Assembly: GCF_026627445.1 (NCBI RefSeq)
Contig: NZ_JAPNLJ010000052.1
Span: forward strand, 1 to 46,539
DNA length: 46,539 bases
Origin: Streptomyces sp. H27-H1
Lineage (GTDB): Bacteria; Actinomycetota; Actinomycetes; Streptomycetales; Streptomycetaceae
Reading direction: 5' to 3'
Positions 9,640 through 17,579 of the stretch are shown in pieces. The position numbers were made by a program, and so were the translations under genes. The notes below the pieces were generated by a model. It was not told the DNA's origin. It ran no database searches and saw only the letters and a program-made list of their open reading frames with translations. Numbering within the stretch: position 1 is the first letter of the stretch; every line of letters starts with the position of its first letter.

Positions 9640-9800
9640 GCGTGGTGGACTGCCCGAGCCATTACGGCGGCATGGAGAGGAAGTCCGGTGCGAATCCGGC
9701 GCGGTCCCGCCACTGTCACCGGCGCACGCGGACCCCAGGGCCGCGCGCGGCCGGGAGCCAGGAACTCTCGCCGCCGGACACGTCGAACCAGGGCGCGGAC
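9640..9800 (+). promoter_or_regulatory. cobalamin (B12) riboswitch
   Basis: The core of a cobalamin aptamer is readable: GGAAGTCCGGTGCGAATCC (9679-9697) forms the P4/L4-type hairpin, then GCGGTCCCGCCACTGT (9700-9715), the near-invariant stretch of the class, and the B12-box-like GAGCCAGGAACTCTCGCC (9755-9772). Outer limits are approximate. It is in the leader of cbiB, 26 bases from its start codon. The known role is to shut down expression on adenosylcobalamin binding. I see no strong T-tract terminator between aptamer and start, so control of translation initiation is more likely than attenuation (inference). Confidence 0.88.
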
Positions 9801-9825
9801 CCTGAGTGAGGACATACCTGCCACC

Positions 9826-10800
9826 ATGCGTGCCGATCGCGTCTTCGCGTACGGCGTCACGGCGGGCCTGATCGGCGACCGGATCCTCGGGGATCCGCGC
9901 CGAGGGCACCCCGTGGCCGCCTTCGGACGAGCCGCCGCCGCCGTCGAACGCGCCCTGTGGCGCGACGACCGCGCGCGGGGCGCCCTGCACACCCTGCTGT
10001 GCGCCGGAGGCGCGGCCGCCGTCGGCGCGCTGGGCGCCCGCGCCGTGCGCTCCCGGCCCGCGGCCGCCCGTATAGCCCTGACCGCCGCCGCCACCTGGGC
10101 CGTCGTGGGCGGCACCTCGCTGGGCCGGGAGGCCCGCGCCATCGGCGGCGCGCTCGCCGCCGGGGACGCCGACGTGGCCCGCGAACGGCTGCCCCACCTG
10201 TGCGGTCGCGACCCGCAGGCACTGGACGAGCAGCAGATGGCCCGGGCGGTCGTCGAATCGGTCGCCGAGAACACCTCCGACGCGGTGGTCGGGGCCCTGG
10301 TGTGGGGCGCCGTCGCGGGCGTCCCCGGCCTGCTGGCCTTCCGCGCCGTGAACACCCTGGACGCGATGGTCGGCCACAAGTCCCCCCGCCACCTGCGCTA
10401 CGGCTGGGCCTCGGCCCGGCTCGACGACGTGGCCGGCTGGCCGGGCGCCCGGCTGACGGCCCTGGCCGCCGTACTGGCCGGTCCCGACCGACGGGGAGCC
10501 GTACGGGCCTGGCGCGCGGACGCCGCCAAGCATCCGAGCCCCAACGCGGGGCCGGTGGAATCCTCCTTCGCCGGGGCGCTCGGCGTACGGCTGGGCGGGA
10601 CCCTGGCGTACGGGGGGCGGGTCGAACACCGGGCCGTGCTCAACGGAGCGGCCGGGCGGCCCGTGGAGGTCGCCGACATCGAACGGGCGGTACGGCTGTC
10701 GCGCCGGGTGACGTGGGTGGCGCTGGGAGCCTGTGTGGCCGCGCGCACGCTGGTCTCGCGGACAGCACGTACGCGTACATCACGAAGGGGACGCGCATGA
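9826..10800 (+). CDS. cbiB: adenosylcobinamide-phosphate synthase (CbiB, also called CobD)
   Basis: A 324-residue membrane protein that joins aminopropanol or its phosphate to adenosylcobyric acid, the step that creates the nucleotide-loop attachment. Family landmarks are GDRILGDPRRGHPVAAFGR near the N terminus, ESVAENTSDAVVGALVWG mid-protein, FRAVNTLDAMVGHKS, the YGWASARLDDVAGWPGARL segment, and HPSPNAGPVESSFAGAL followed by GVRLGG. The start is ATG at 9826 directly behind the riboswitch. The stop overlaps the cobQ start (ATGA at 10797-10800), so the two are translationally coupled. Confidence 0.93.
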   Translation: MRADRVFAYGVTAGLIGDRILGDPRRGHPVAAFGRAAAAVERALWRDDRARGALHTLLCAGGAAAVGALGARAVRSRPAAARIALTAAATWAVVGGTSLGREARAIGGALAAGDADVARERLPHLCGRDPQALDEQQMARAVVESVAENTSDAVVGALVWGAVAGVPGLLAFRAVNTLDAMVGHKSPRHLRYGWASARLDDVAGWPGARLTALAAVLAGPDRRGAVRAWRADAAKHPSPNAGPVESSFAGALGVRLGGTLAYGGRVEHRAVLNGAAGRPVEVADIERAVRLSRRVTWVALGACVAARTLVSRTARTRTSRRGRA

Positions 10801-12317
10801 GCGGCGCGAGGCGCGGCGGGGGACTCCTCGTCGCCGGTACGACATCCGACGCGGGCAAGAGCGTGGTCACGGCGGGCATCTGCCGGTGGCTGGCCCGGCA
10901 GGGCGTGAAGGTGGCGCCCTTCAAGGCCCAGAACATGTCGCTGAACTCCTTCGTCACCCGGGAGGGCGCCGAGATCGGCCGCGCCCAGGCCATGCAGGCC
11001 CAGGCGGCCCGGGTGGAGCCGACCGCGCTGATGAACCCGGTGCTGCTCAAGCCCGGCAGCGACCGGAGCAGCCAGGTGGTGCTGCTGGGCAAGCCGGTGG
11101 GCGAGATGAGCGCCCGCGGCTACCACGGGGGCCGCCAGGAACAACTGCTCGGCATCGTCACGGACTGCCTCGAGCAGTTGCGGGGCACGTATGACGCCGT
11201 GATCTGCGAAGGGGCGGGCAGCCCGGCCGAGATCAACCTGCGCCGGACCGACATAGTGAACATGGGCATCGCGCGGGCCGCGCGGTTCCCCGTGGTCGTC
11301 GTCGGCGACATCGACCGGGGCGGGGTCTTCGCCTCGTTCTTCGGTACGACGGCGCTGCTCTCGCCCGAGGACCAGTCGCTGATCGCGGGCTACCTGGTGA
11401 ACAAGTTCCGCGGTGACGTCACGCTGCTGGAACCGGGCATGGAGATGCTGCGGGGTCTGACCGGGCGGGCGACGTACGGCGTGCTCCCCTTCCAGCACGG
11501 TCTGGGCATCGACGAGGAGGACGGCCTGCGGGTCTCCCTGCGGGGCGCGGTACGGGAATCCGTGGTCGCCCCGCCCGTGGGCGAGGACGTGCTGCGGGTC
11601 GCGGTCTGCGCGGTGCCGCTGATGTCGAACTTCACGGACGTCGACGCGCTGGCGGCGGAACCCGGCGTGGTGGTGCGGTTCGTGGACCGGGCCGAGGAAC
11701 TGGCCGACGCGGACCTGGTCGTCGTCCCGGGTACCCGGGGCACGGTCAAGGCCCTCGCCTGGCTGCGCGAACGCGGGCTGGCGGACGCGCTGGTGCGGCG
11801 GGCCACCGAGGGCCGGCCGGTGCTGGGCATCTGCGGCGGGTTCCAGGTCCTGGGCGAACACATCGAGGACGAGGTCGAGTCGAAGGCCGGCTCCGTGCCG
11901 GGGCTCGGGCTCCTTCCCGTACGGGTCCGCTTCGAGCGGGAGAAGACCCTGGCCCGGCCCGTCGGCTCGGCACTGGGCGAGCCCGTCGAGGGCTACGAGA
12001 TCCACCACGGGGTGGCCGAGGTCCTGGGCGGCGTCCCCTTCCTGGACGGCTGCCGGTCCGGATCGGTGTGGGGCACGCACTGGCACGGCTCGCTGGAGTC
12101 GGACGGCTTCCGCCGGGCCTTCCTGCGCGAGGTCGCGGCCGCCGCCGGGCGCCGCTTCGTCCCGGCCCCGGACACGTCCTTCGCCACCCTGCGGGAGGAC
12201 CAACTGGACCTGCTCGGCGACCTGATCGAGGAACACGCGGACACCGGCGCGCTGCTTCGGCTGATCGAGTCCGGCCCCCCGCCGGGCCTCCCGTTCCTGC
12301 CGCCGGGCGCGCCGTGA
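10797..12317 (+). CDS. cobQ: cobyric acid synthase (CobQ)
   Basis: A 506-residue ATP- and glutamine-dependent amidase that converts adenosylcobyrinic acid a,c-diamide to adenosylcobyric acid by four amidations. The N-terminal dethiobiotin-synthetase-like domain has the P-loop-like GTTSDAGKSVVTAG (14-27), the invariant PFKAQNMSLNS, and CEGAGSPAEINL. The C-terminal class I glutaminase-like domain has the nucleophile in GICGGFQ (Cys346) and the histidine region GTHWHGSLE. The start is ATG at 10797 with AAGGGG upstream, overlapping the cbiB stop. Confidence 0.95.
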   Translation: MSGARRGGGLLVAGTTSDAGKSVVTAGICRWLARQGVKVAPFKAQNMSLNSFVTREGAEIGRAQAMQAQAARVEPTALMNPVLLKPGSDRSSQVVLLGKPVGEMSARGYHGGRQEQLLGIVTDCLEQLRGTYDAVICEGAGSPAEINLRRTDIVNMGIARAARFPVVVVGDIDRGGVFASFFGTTALLSPEDQSLIAGYLVNKFRGDVTLLEPGMEMLRGLTGRATYGVLPFQHGLGIDEEDGLRVSLRGAVRESVVAPPVGEDVLRVAVCAVPLMSNFTDVDALAAEPGVVVRFVDRAEELADADLVVVPGTRGTVKALAWLRERGLADALVRRATEGRPVLGICGGFQVLGEHIEDEVESKAGSVPGLGLLPVRVRFEREKTLARPVGSALGEPVEGYEIHHGVAEVLGGVPFLDGCRSGSVWGTHWHGSLESDGFRRAFLREVAAAAGRRFVPAPDTSFATLREDQLDLLGDLIEEHADTGALLRLIESGPPPGLPFLPPGAP

Positions 12318-12350
12318 CGGCCCGCGCCACGCACGACCGCCCGCGCACGC

Positions 12351-12374
12351 GTACCCGTACCCGTACCCGTACCC
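12351..12374 (+). repeat. GTACCC tandem repeat, four copies
   Basis: Four perfect copies of GTACCC lie in the 79-base gap between cobQ and the chelatase gene, just upstream of its ribosome site AAGGAGGGG. A simple hexamer repeat here could vary in length by slippage and change spacing or folding in front of the chelatase start. Confidence 0.8.
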
Positions 12375-12396
12375 ACGCAGAAGGAGGGGCCACCGC

Positions 12397-14505
12397 ATGA
12401 GCACGCCCTACCCGTTCACCGCACTGGTCGGCCAGACCGACCTGCGCCTCGCGCTGCTGCTCAACGCCGTGAGCCCCGCGGTCGGCGGCGTCCTCGTGCG
12501 CGGTGAGAAGGGGACCGCCAAGTCCACCGCCGTCCGCGCCCTGTCGGCCCTGCTGCCGCAGGTGGACGTGGTCCCCGGCTGCCGGTTCAGCTGCGCGCCC
12601 GCCGCCCCGGACCCGGTCTGCCCCGACGGCCCCCACGAATCCGGTCCGGCCACCGCGCGCCCCGCCCGCATGGTGGAGCTGCCCGTCGGCGCCTCCGAGG
12701 ACCGTCTCGTCGGCGCCCTCGACATCGAACGCGCCCTCTCCGAGGGCGTGAAGGCCTTCGAGCCCGGTCTGCTCGCCGACGCGCACCGCGGCATCCTGTA
12801 CGTCGACGAGGTCAACCTGCTCCACGACCACCTCATCGACCTCCTCCTCGACGCCGCAGCGATGGGCGCCTCCTACGTGGAGCGCGAGGGCGTCTCCGTA
12901 CGGCACGCCGCCCGGTTCCTCCTCGTCGGCACGATGAACCCCGAGGAGGGCGAGCTGCGCCCGCAGTTGCTCGACCGGTTCGGGCTGACCGTCGAGGTCG
13001 CCGCCTCCCGGGAGCCCCTCCAGCGGGTCGAGGTGGTCCGTCGCCGGCTCGCCTACGAGGACGACCCCGCGGGCTTCGCGGGCCGCTGGTCCGGGGACGA
13101 GGAACAGGTGCGCGCCCGCGTGGTGGCCGCACGGGCGCTGCTCCCCCGGGTGGTCCTCAACGACATCTCGCTGCTGCGGATCGCCGCGACCTGCGCCGGT
13201 TTCGAGGTCGACGGCATGCGCGCCGACATCGTGATGGCCCGCACCGCGACCGCGCTGGCCGCCTGGGCCGGACGGACCGAGGTGCTCAAGGAGGACGTGC
13301 GTCAGGCCGCCCTGCTGGCGCTCCCCCACCGCCGCCGCCGCAACCCCTTCGACGCGCCCGGCCTCGACGAGGAGAAGCTGGACCAGATCCTGGACGGGTT
13401 CCCGGACGACGAGCCGGAGCCCGAGCCCGAGCCGGAGCCCGAGGGCCCGGGCGAGGGACCGCAGGACGACGGCCCGGACGGCGGGGGCCCCGACGGCGGG
13501 GGCGGCGTACCCCCGCAGGGCTCCGGACCGGACGCGCCCGAGGCCGAGGCGCCCGCCGACCCCGGGCCCGAGGCGCCGGCCGAGCCCGAACAGCGGCCCG
13601 AGACGCAGCCCTCCGCCCAGGACAGCGGGGCGGCCGGTCCGGCCGAGCAGGCACCCGTACGGGCCGCCGAGCCGTTCCGAACCAAGATGCTCAGCGTCCC
13701 TGGGCTGGGTGAGGGCGCATCCGGCCGGCGTTCGCGCGCCCGTACCGCGCACGGCCGTACCACCGGCGCCCAGCGCCCCCGCGGCCAGCTGACGAAGCTG
13801 CACCTGACGGCGACCGTCCAGGCCGCGGCCCCGCACCAGAAGGCGCGCGGGCGCACCGGGCGCGGGCTGGTCGTCCGCAAGGACGATCTGCGGCAGGCGA
13901 CCCGTGAGGGCCGCGAGGGCAACCTCGTGCTGTTCCTCGTGGACGCGTCCGGCTCGATGGCCGCCCGGCAGCGCATGAGCGCGGTCAAGGGGGCGGTGCT
14001 GTCCCTGCTGCTCGACGCCTACCAGCGCCGGGACAAGGTCGGCCTGATCACCTTCCGGGGCGCCTCGGCCGAGCTCGCCCTGCCGCCCACCTCCTCCGTC
14101 GACGCCGCCGCGGCCCGGCTGGAGAACCTGCCGACCGGCGGCCGCACCCCGCTCGCCGCCGGGCTGCTCAAGGCCCACGAGGTGCTGCGGATCGAACGGC
14201 TGCGGGACCCGAGCCGACGGCCGCTGCTCGTGGTCGTCACCGACGGGCGGGCCACCTCGGCCGGCGCCCTGGGCGGGGATCCGCGTGCGCTCTCGACGCG
14301 CAGCGCCCGGCTGCTGGCGGCCGGCGGGGTCGCCTCCGTCGTCGTGGACTGCGAGTCGGGGCCGGTCCGGCTGGGGCTGGCCGCAGTACTGGCCACCGAT
14401 CTGGGCGGCCCGGCCGTCACCCTCGACGGGCTGCGGGCCGATTCGCTGGCCGGGCTCGTGAAGAACGTACGTACCCCATCCCCGACCCTCAGGAGGGCCG
14501 CGTAA
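12397..14505 (+). CDS. magnesium/cobalt-chelatase-type AAA+ and VWA fusion protein
   Basis: A 702-residue fusion of a ChlI/BchI-like AAA+ ATPase and a ChlD/BchD-like von Willebrand A domain. The ATPase has Walker A GEKGTAKS (36-43), a Cys-bearing insert (C62, C66, C75) and Walker B ILYVDEVNLL. A Pro/Glu/Gly-rich linker (about 337-420, with an EP dipeptide run) follows. The VWA domain has the MIDAS motif DASGS (about 515) and the later VVTDGRAT. In aerobic B12 synthesis such subunits work with the large chelatase CobN to insert cobalt into hydrogenobyrinate a,c-diamide. CobN itself is not in this window. The start is ATG at 12397 with a strong AAGGAGGGG; TAATG couples it to cobO. Confidence 0.9.
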   Translation: MSTPYPFTALVGQTDLRLALLLNAVSPAVGGVLVRGEKGTAKSTAVRALSALLPQVDVVPGCRFSCAPAAPDPVCPDGPHESGPATARPARMVELPVGASEDRLVGALDIERALSEGVKAFEPGLLADAHRGILYVDEVNLLHDHLIDLLLDAAAMGASYVEREGVSVRHAARFLLVGTMNPEEGELRPQLLDRFGLTVEVAASREPLQRVEVVRRRLAYEDDPAGFAGRWSGDEEQVRARVVAARALLPRVVLNDISLLRIAATCAGFEVDGMRADIVMARTATALAAWAGRTEVLKEDVRQAALLALPHRRRRNPFDAPGLDEEKLDQILDGFPDDEPEPEPEPEPEGPGEGPQDDGPDGGGPDGGGGVPPQGSGPDAPEAEAPADPGPEAPAEPEQRPETQPSAQDSGAAGPAEQAPVRAAEPFRTKMLSVPGLGEGASGRRSRARTAHGRTTGAQRPRGQLTKLHLTATVQAAAPHQKARGRTGRGLVVRKDDLRQATREGREGNLVLFLVDASGSMAARQRMSAVKGAVLSLLLDAYQRRDKVGLITFRGASAELALPPTSSVDAAAARLENLPTGGRTPLAAGLLKAHEVLRIERLRDPSRRPLLVVVTDGRATSAGALGGDPRALSTRSARLLAAGGVASVVVDCESGPVRLGLAAVLATDLGGPAVTLDGLRADSLAGLVKNVRTPSPTLRRAA

Positions 14506-15104
14506 TGCCGCAGGGACAGCCGTCCGTCGTTCCGGACGACGGACTCACGACGCGTCAGCGCCGCAACCGCCCGCTCGTCTTCGTCCACACGGGGCCGGGC
14601 AAGGGCAAGTCGACGGCGGCCTTCGGTCTGGCGCTGCGCGCCTGGAACCAGGGCTGGCCGATCGGGGTGTTCCAGTTCGTCAAGTCGGCGAAGTGGAAGG
14701 TCGGCGAGGAGAACGCGCTGAAGGTGCTCGGCGCCTCCGGCGAGGGCGGCTCCGTCGTCTGGCACAAGATGGGCGAGGGCTGGTCCTGGGTCCAGCGCGA
14801 CGCGCAGCTCGACAACGAGCAGGCGGCCAAGGAGGGCTGGGAGCAGGTCAAGCGCGATCTGGCCGCCGAGACGCACAAGCTGTACGTGCTGGACGAGTTC
14901 GCGTACCCGATGCACTGGGGCTGGATCGACGTCGACGAGGTCGTCGAGGTGCTGCGCAGTCGTCCCGGTACCCAGCACGTGGTGATCACCGGCCGCAACG
15001 CGCCGGAGAAGCTGGTGGAGTTCGCGGACCTCGTCACCGAGATGACCAAGGTCAAGCACCCGATGGACGCCGGCCAGAAGGGCCAGAAGGGCATCGAGTG
15101 GTGA
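14505..15104 (+). CDS. cobO: cob(I)yrinic acid a,c-diamide adenosyltransferase (CobO)
   Basis: A 199-residue CobO/BtuR-type ATP:corrinoid adenosyltransferase that adds the upper adenosyl ligand to cob(I)alamin precursors. It has the P-loop GPGKGKST (30-37), followed by AAFGLALRAWNQGWPIGVFQ, and the later YVLDEFAYPMHWGWIDVDEV and ITGRNAPEKLVEFADLVTEM segments typical of the family. The start ATG shares a base with the chelatase stop (TAATG) and has AGGAGG upstream. The stop overlaps the cobB start. Confidence 0.95.
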   Translation: MPQGQPSVVPDDGLTTRQRRNRPLVFVHTGPGKGKSTAAFGLALRAWNQGWPIGVFQFVKSAKWKVGEENALKVLGASGEGGSVVWHKMGEGWSWVQRDAQLDNEQAAKEGWEQVKRDLAAETHKLYVLDEFAYPMHWGWIDVDEVVEVLRSRPGTQHVVITGRNAPEKLVEFADLVTEMTKVKHPMDAGQKGQKGIEW

Positions 15105-16558
15105 CCTCGATCAACGTACCGAGACTGGTCGTCGCCGCGCCGTCCTCCGGCAGCGGCAAGACGACCGTCGCGACGGGCCTGATGGCGGCCTTCTCGGAGC
15201 GCGGCCTCGCCGTGTCCCCGCACAAGGCCGGGCCCGACTACATCGACCCCGGCTACCACGCACTGGCCACGGGCCGCCCGGGGCGCAACCTGGACGCCTT
15301 CATGTGCGGGCCGGACCTGGTGGCCCCGCTGTTCGCGCACGGGGCGGCCGGGTGCGACCTGGCCGTCGTCGAAGGCGTGATGGGGCTCTACGACGGGGCC
15401 GCGGGGCGGGGCGAACTGGCGTCGACGGCGCAGGTCGCGAAGCTGCTCCGGGCGCCGGTGGTGCTGGTCGTCGACGCGTCCTCGCAGTCGCGGTCGGTGG
15501 CGGCGCTGGTGCACGGTTTCGCCTCCTTCGACCCGCAGGTGCGCCTCGGCGGCGTGATCCTGAACAAGGTCGGCTCCGACCGGCACGAGGCGATGCTGCG
15601 GGAGGCACTGGAGGAAGCGGGGATGCCGGTGCTCGGCGTCCTGCGGCGGGTTCCCCAGGTGGCCGCGCCGTCGCGGCACCTGGGGCTGGTGCCGGTGGCC
15701 GAGCGGCGGGCGGACGCGGTGTCCTCCGTGGCCGCCCTGGCCGACCAGGTCCGGGCCGGCTGCGATCTGGAAGCCCTGATGGCGCTGGCCCGTTCCGCGC
15801 CGCCGCTGGCCTGCGAGGCCTGGGCTCCGGAACATGCGCTGCTCCCCCACCCCGCCCCTGCCCGAAACCGGCCCCTGTCCGGGCCCGCGCCGGCGTTCGA
15901 GGCTCAGGGGTCCGGGAGCGCAGCCCCCGGCAGCGGCGCCGCACCGGTCATCGCCGTCGCGGGCGGGCCGGCGTTCACGTTCTCCTACGCCGAGCACGCG
16001 GAGTTGCTCACCGCGGCCGGGGCGCAGGTGGTCACCTTCGACCCGCTACGGGACGAGGCGCTGCCCGAAGGAACCACCGGCCTGGTGATCGGTGGCGGCT
16101 TCCCCGAGGTGTACGCCCCGGAGCTGTCCGCGAACGAGCCGCTGCGCAAGGCCGTCGCGGCCTTCGCCGCGGCCGGCCGGCCGGTGGCCGCCGAGTGCGC
16201 GGGGCTGCTCTACCTCGCCCGTTCGCTGGACGGGAAGCCCATGTGCGGGGTGCTCGACGCCGACGCGCGGATGTCGGAGCGGCTCACGCTCGGATACCGC
16301 GAGGCGGTCGCCGTCTCCGACAGCGTCCTGGCCGTGGCCGGGACCCGGCTGCGCGGGCACGAGTTCCACCGGACGGTGATCGAGCCGGGCGCCGGCGCAG
16401 CGCCCGCATGGGGCTTCACCCATCCGGAACGCCGGGTCGAGGGCTTCGTGGCGGGCGGTGTGCACGCCAGCTACCTGCACACGCACTGGGCGGCGGAGCC
16501 CTCCGTGGCCCTGCGGTTCGCCGAGGCCGCGGCGGCGCGTCCGGCAGCTCTTCGGTGA
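15101..16558 (+). CDS. cobB: cobyrinic acid a,c-diamide synthase (CobB/CbiA)
   Basis: A 485-residue glutamine amidotransferase that amidates the a and c carboxylates of (hydrogeno)cobyrinic acid. The N-terminal ATP domain has SSGSGKTTVATGL (P-loop, 15-27), HKAGPDYIDPGYH, and EGVMGLYDG. The C-terminal class I glutaminase domain has GGGFPEVYAPEL, the nucleophile AAECAGLLYL (about Cys366), GHEFH, and HASYLHTHW. Start GTG 15101 overlaps the cobO stop (GTGA). Residues about 247-282, between the domains, form a Pro/Ser/Gly insert encoded by DNA that resembles a common Streptomyces intergenic repeat (15840-15945). Confidence 0.94.
   Translation: MTSINVPRLVVAAPSSGSGKTTVATGLMAAFSERGLAVSPHKAGPDYIDPGYHALATGRPGRNLDAFMCGPDLVAPLFAHGAAGCDLAVVEGVMGLYDGAAGRGELASTAQVAKLLRAPVVLVVDASSQSRSVAALVHGFASFDPQVRLGGVILNKVGSDRHEAMLREALEEAGMPVLGVLRRVPQVAAPSRHLGLVPVAERRADAVSSVAALADQVRAGCDLEALMALARSAPPLACEAWAPEHALLPHPAPARNRPLSGPAPAFEAQGSGSAAPGSGAAPVIAVAGGPAFTFSYAEHAELLTAAGAQVVTFDPLRDEALPEGTTGLVIGGGFPEVYAPELSANEPLRKAVAAFAAAGRPVAAECAGLLYLARSLDGKPMCGVLDADARMSERLTLGYREAVAVSDSVLAVAGTRLRGHEFHRTVIEPGAGAAPAWGFTHPERRVEGFVAGGVHASYLHTHWAAEPSVALRFAEAAAARPAALR
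15840..15945 (+). repeat. repeat-like insert inside cobB, translated in frame
   Basis: This stretch has the wording of a palindromic repeat common between Streptomyces genes: CCCGAAACCGG, then CGGCGTTCGAGG, then CAGGGGTCCGGG and GCGCAGCCCCCGG, which can fold on itself. Here it is inside cobB, in frame, and encodes the Pro/Ser/Gly linker between the synthetase and glutaminase domains. Recognition of the repeat is from memory of such elements; no alignment was run. Confidence 0.5.
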
Positions 16559-16573
16559 ACCACAGACCTCCGG

Positions 16574-16678
16574 GGCGCCACCGCTCCGCCCGGCCCCTCC
16601 GGCCGGTCCGGTCCCACCGGCCGGTCCGGCCCCACCGGGCGGTCCGGCCTCTCCGGTCGCTCCAACCGGTCCGGTCAC
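16574..16678 (-). other. collagen-like Gly-X-Y frame after the ZIP stop
   Basis: On the minus strand a GTG at 16678 overlaps the ZIP stop (GTGA). Its frame then reads eleven consecutive Gly-X-Y triplets (GPV GAT GEA GPP GGA GPA, then GGT GPA GGA GRS GGA), filling almost the whole gap between the ZIP and cobB stops before entering antisense cobB. The DNA basis is an 18-nt tandem repeat. Whether it is translated is unknown, and no stop follows until deep inside cobB. Confidence 0.3.
16603..16656. repeat. 18-bp tandem repeat, three copies
   Basis: Units CCGGTCCGGTCCCACCGG (16603-16620), CCGGTCCGGCCCCACCGG (16621-16638) and GCGGTCCGGCCTCTCCGG (16639-16656), with a more decayed fourth up to 16674. 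They lie between the convergent ends of cobB and the ZIP gene. Confidence 0.85.
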
Positions 16679-17433
16679 TCCGCCAGGCCCACGACCAGCC
16701 AGATCCCCGCCACCCCGCCCACGGTGCACATCAGGGTGGACAGCGCGGGGTGCTTGTGGTGGGCCTCGGGCAGGATCTCGGCGGCGGCCAGGTACAGCAG
16801 GACGCCGCCGAAGAAGCCGAGGTAGGCCCCGAGCGGTTCCTCCGGAAGGGTGAACAGCAGAGTGGACGCGGCGCCCACGACCGGGGCGGCCGCGTCCGCG
16901 AAGAGCATGAGCAGGGCCTTGCGGCGGGCGTTCCCGTACAGCCGGGTGAGGGTGTACGTGTTGAACCCGTCGGCGAAGTCGTGGGTGACGACGGCCAGCG
17001 CCACGGCCACGCCCATCCCCCCGCCGACCTGGAACGCGGCGCCGAGGGCCACCCCGTCGGCGAGGCTGTGGGCGACCATGGCCGCGGCGGCCGTCAGGCC
17101 GACCTGGGGGACCCTGCCCTCGTGGTCCGCGTGCCCGTCGCCGTTCCGGCCCCCGTGGGAGGCCTGGCGGACGGCCAGCAGGCGTTCCACGCAGTGCGCG
17201 GCGAGGAACCCGCCGACGAACAGCAGCAGGGCGAGGGGGACTCCGAAGAGTTCGTCGCCGGCCGCGTGCATGGCCTCCGGCAGCAGGTCGAGGCCGACGA
17301 CGCCCAGCATCAGCCCGCCGGCCAGGCCCAGCACGAGGTGGCGGCGGTCGGTGACGCGCTGCGCCGTCCATCCGCCTGCCAGGGTCATCAGGAACGCGCC
17401 CAGCGCCACGATCACGGCCATGTGCCCCTGCAT
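16675..17433 (-). CDS. ZIP family metal transporter
   Basis: A 252-residue membrane protein of the ZIP family, which moves divalent metals (zinc, iron, possibly cobalt) into the cytoplasm. The two metal-site helices are visible: MVAHSLADGVALGAAF and VVTHDFADGFNTYTL. A His/Asp-rich loop (HGGRNGDGHADHEG) between early helices is the usual variable metal-binding loop. I chose ATG at 17433 with GGAG upstream; an ATG four codons later is also possible. It converges on cobB and diverges from cobC, inside the cobalamin region, which suggests but does not prove cobalt supply. Confidence 0.88.
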   Translation of the reverse strand: MQGHMAVIVALGAFLMTLAGGWTAQRVTDRRHLVLGLAGGLMLGVVGLDLLPEAMHAAGDELFGVPLALLLFVGGFLAAHCVERLLAVRQASHGGRNGDGHADHEGRVPQVGLTAAAAMVAHSLADGVALGAAFQVGGGMGVAVALAVVTHDFADGFNTYTLTRLYGNARRKALLMLFADAAAPVVGAASTLLFTLPEEPLGAYLGFFGGVLLYLAAAEILPEAHHKHPALSTLMCTVGGVAGIWLVVGLAE

Positions 17434-17579
17434 ACCGACTCCGCGCCGCCCGCGCACTTCCGCAAGCGGGTGGCGGACCACGGAGGGTTGACGGGCCCGC
17501 CGCACACGGAGTCCGCGAGCGCGGCCGTCTGTGCGGGCACGACCACGAGCGGCACCACGAACACGACGACGGAGAACGG

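Noticed and set aside
11746..14178. Long antisense frame opposite cobQ and the chelatase gene
   Set aside because: Gly/Arg/Pro-rich product with no domain, opposite two clear enzymes.
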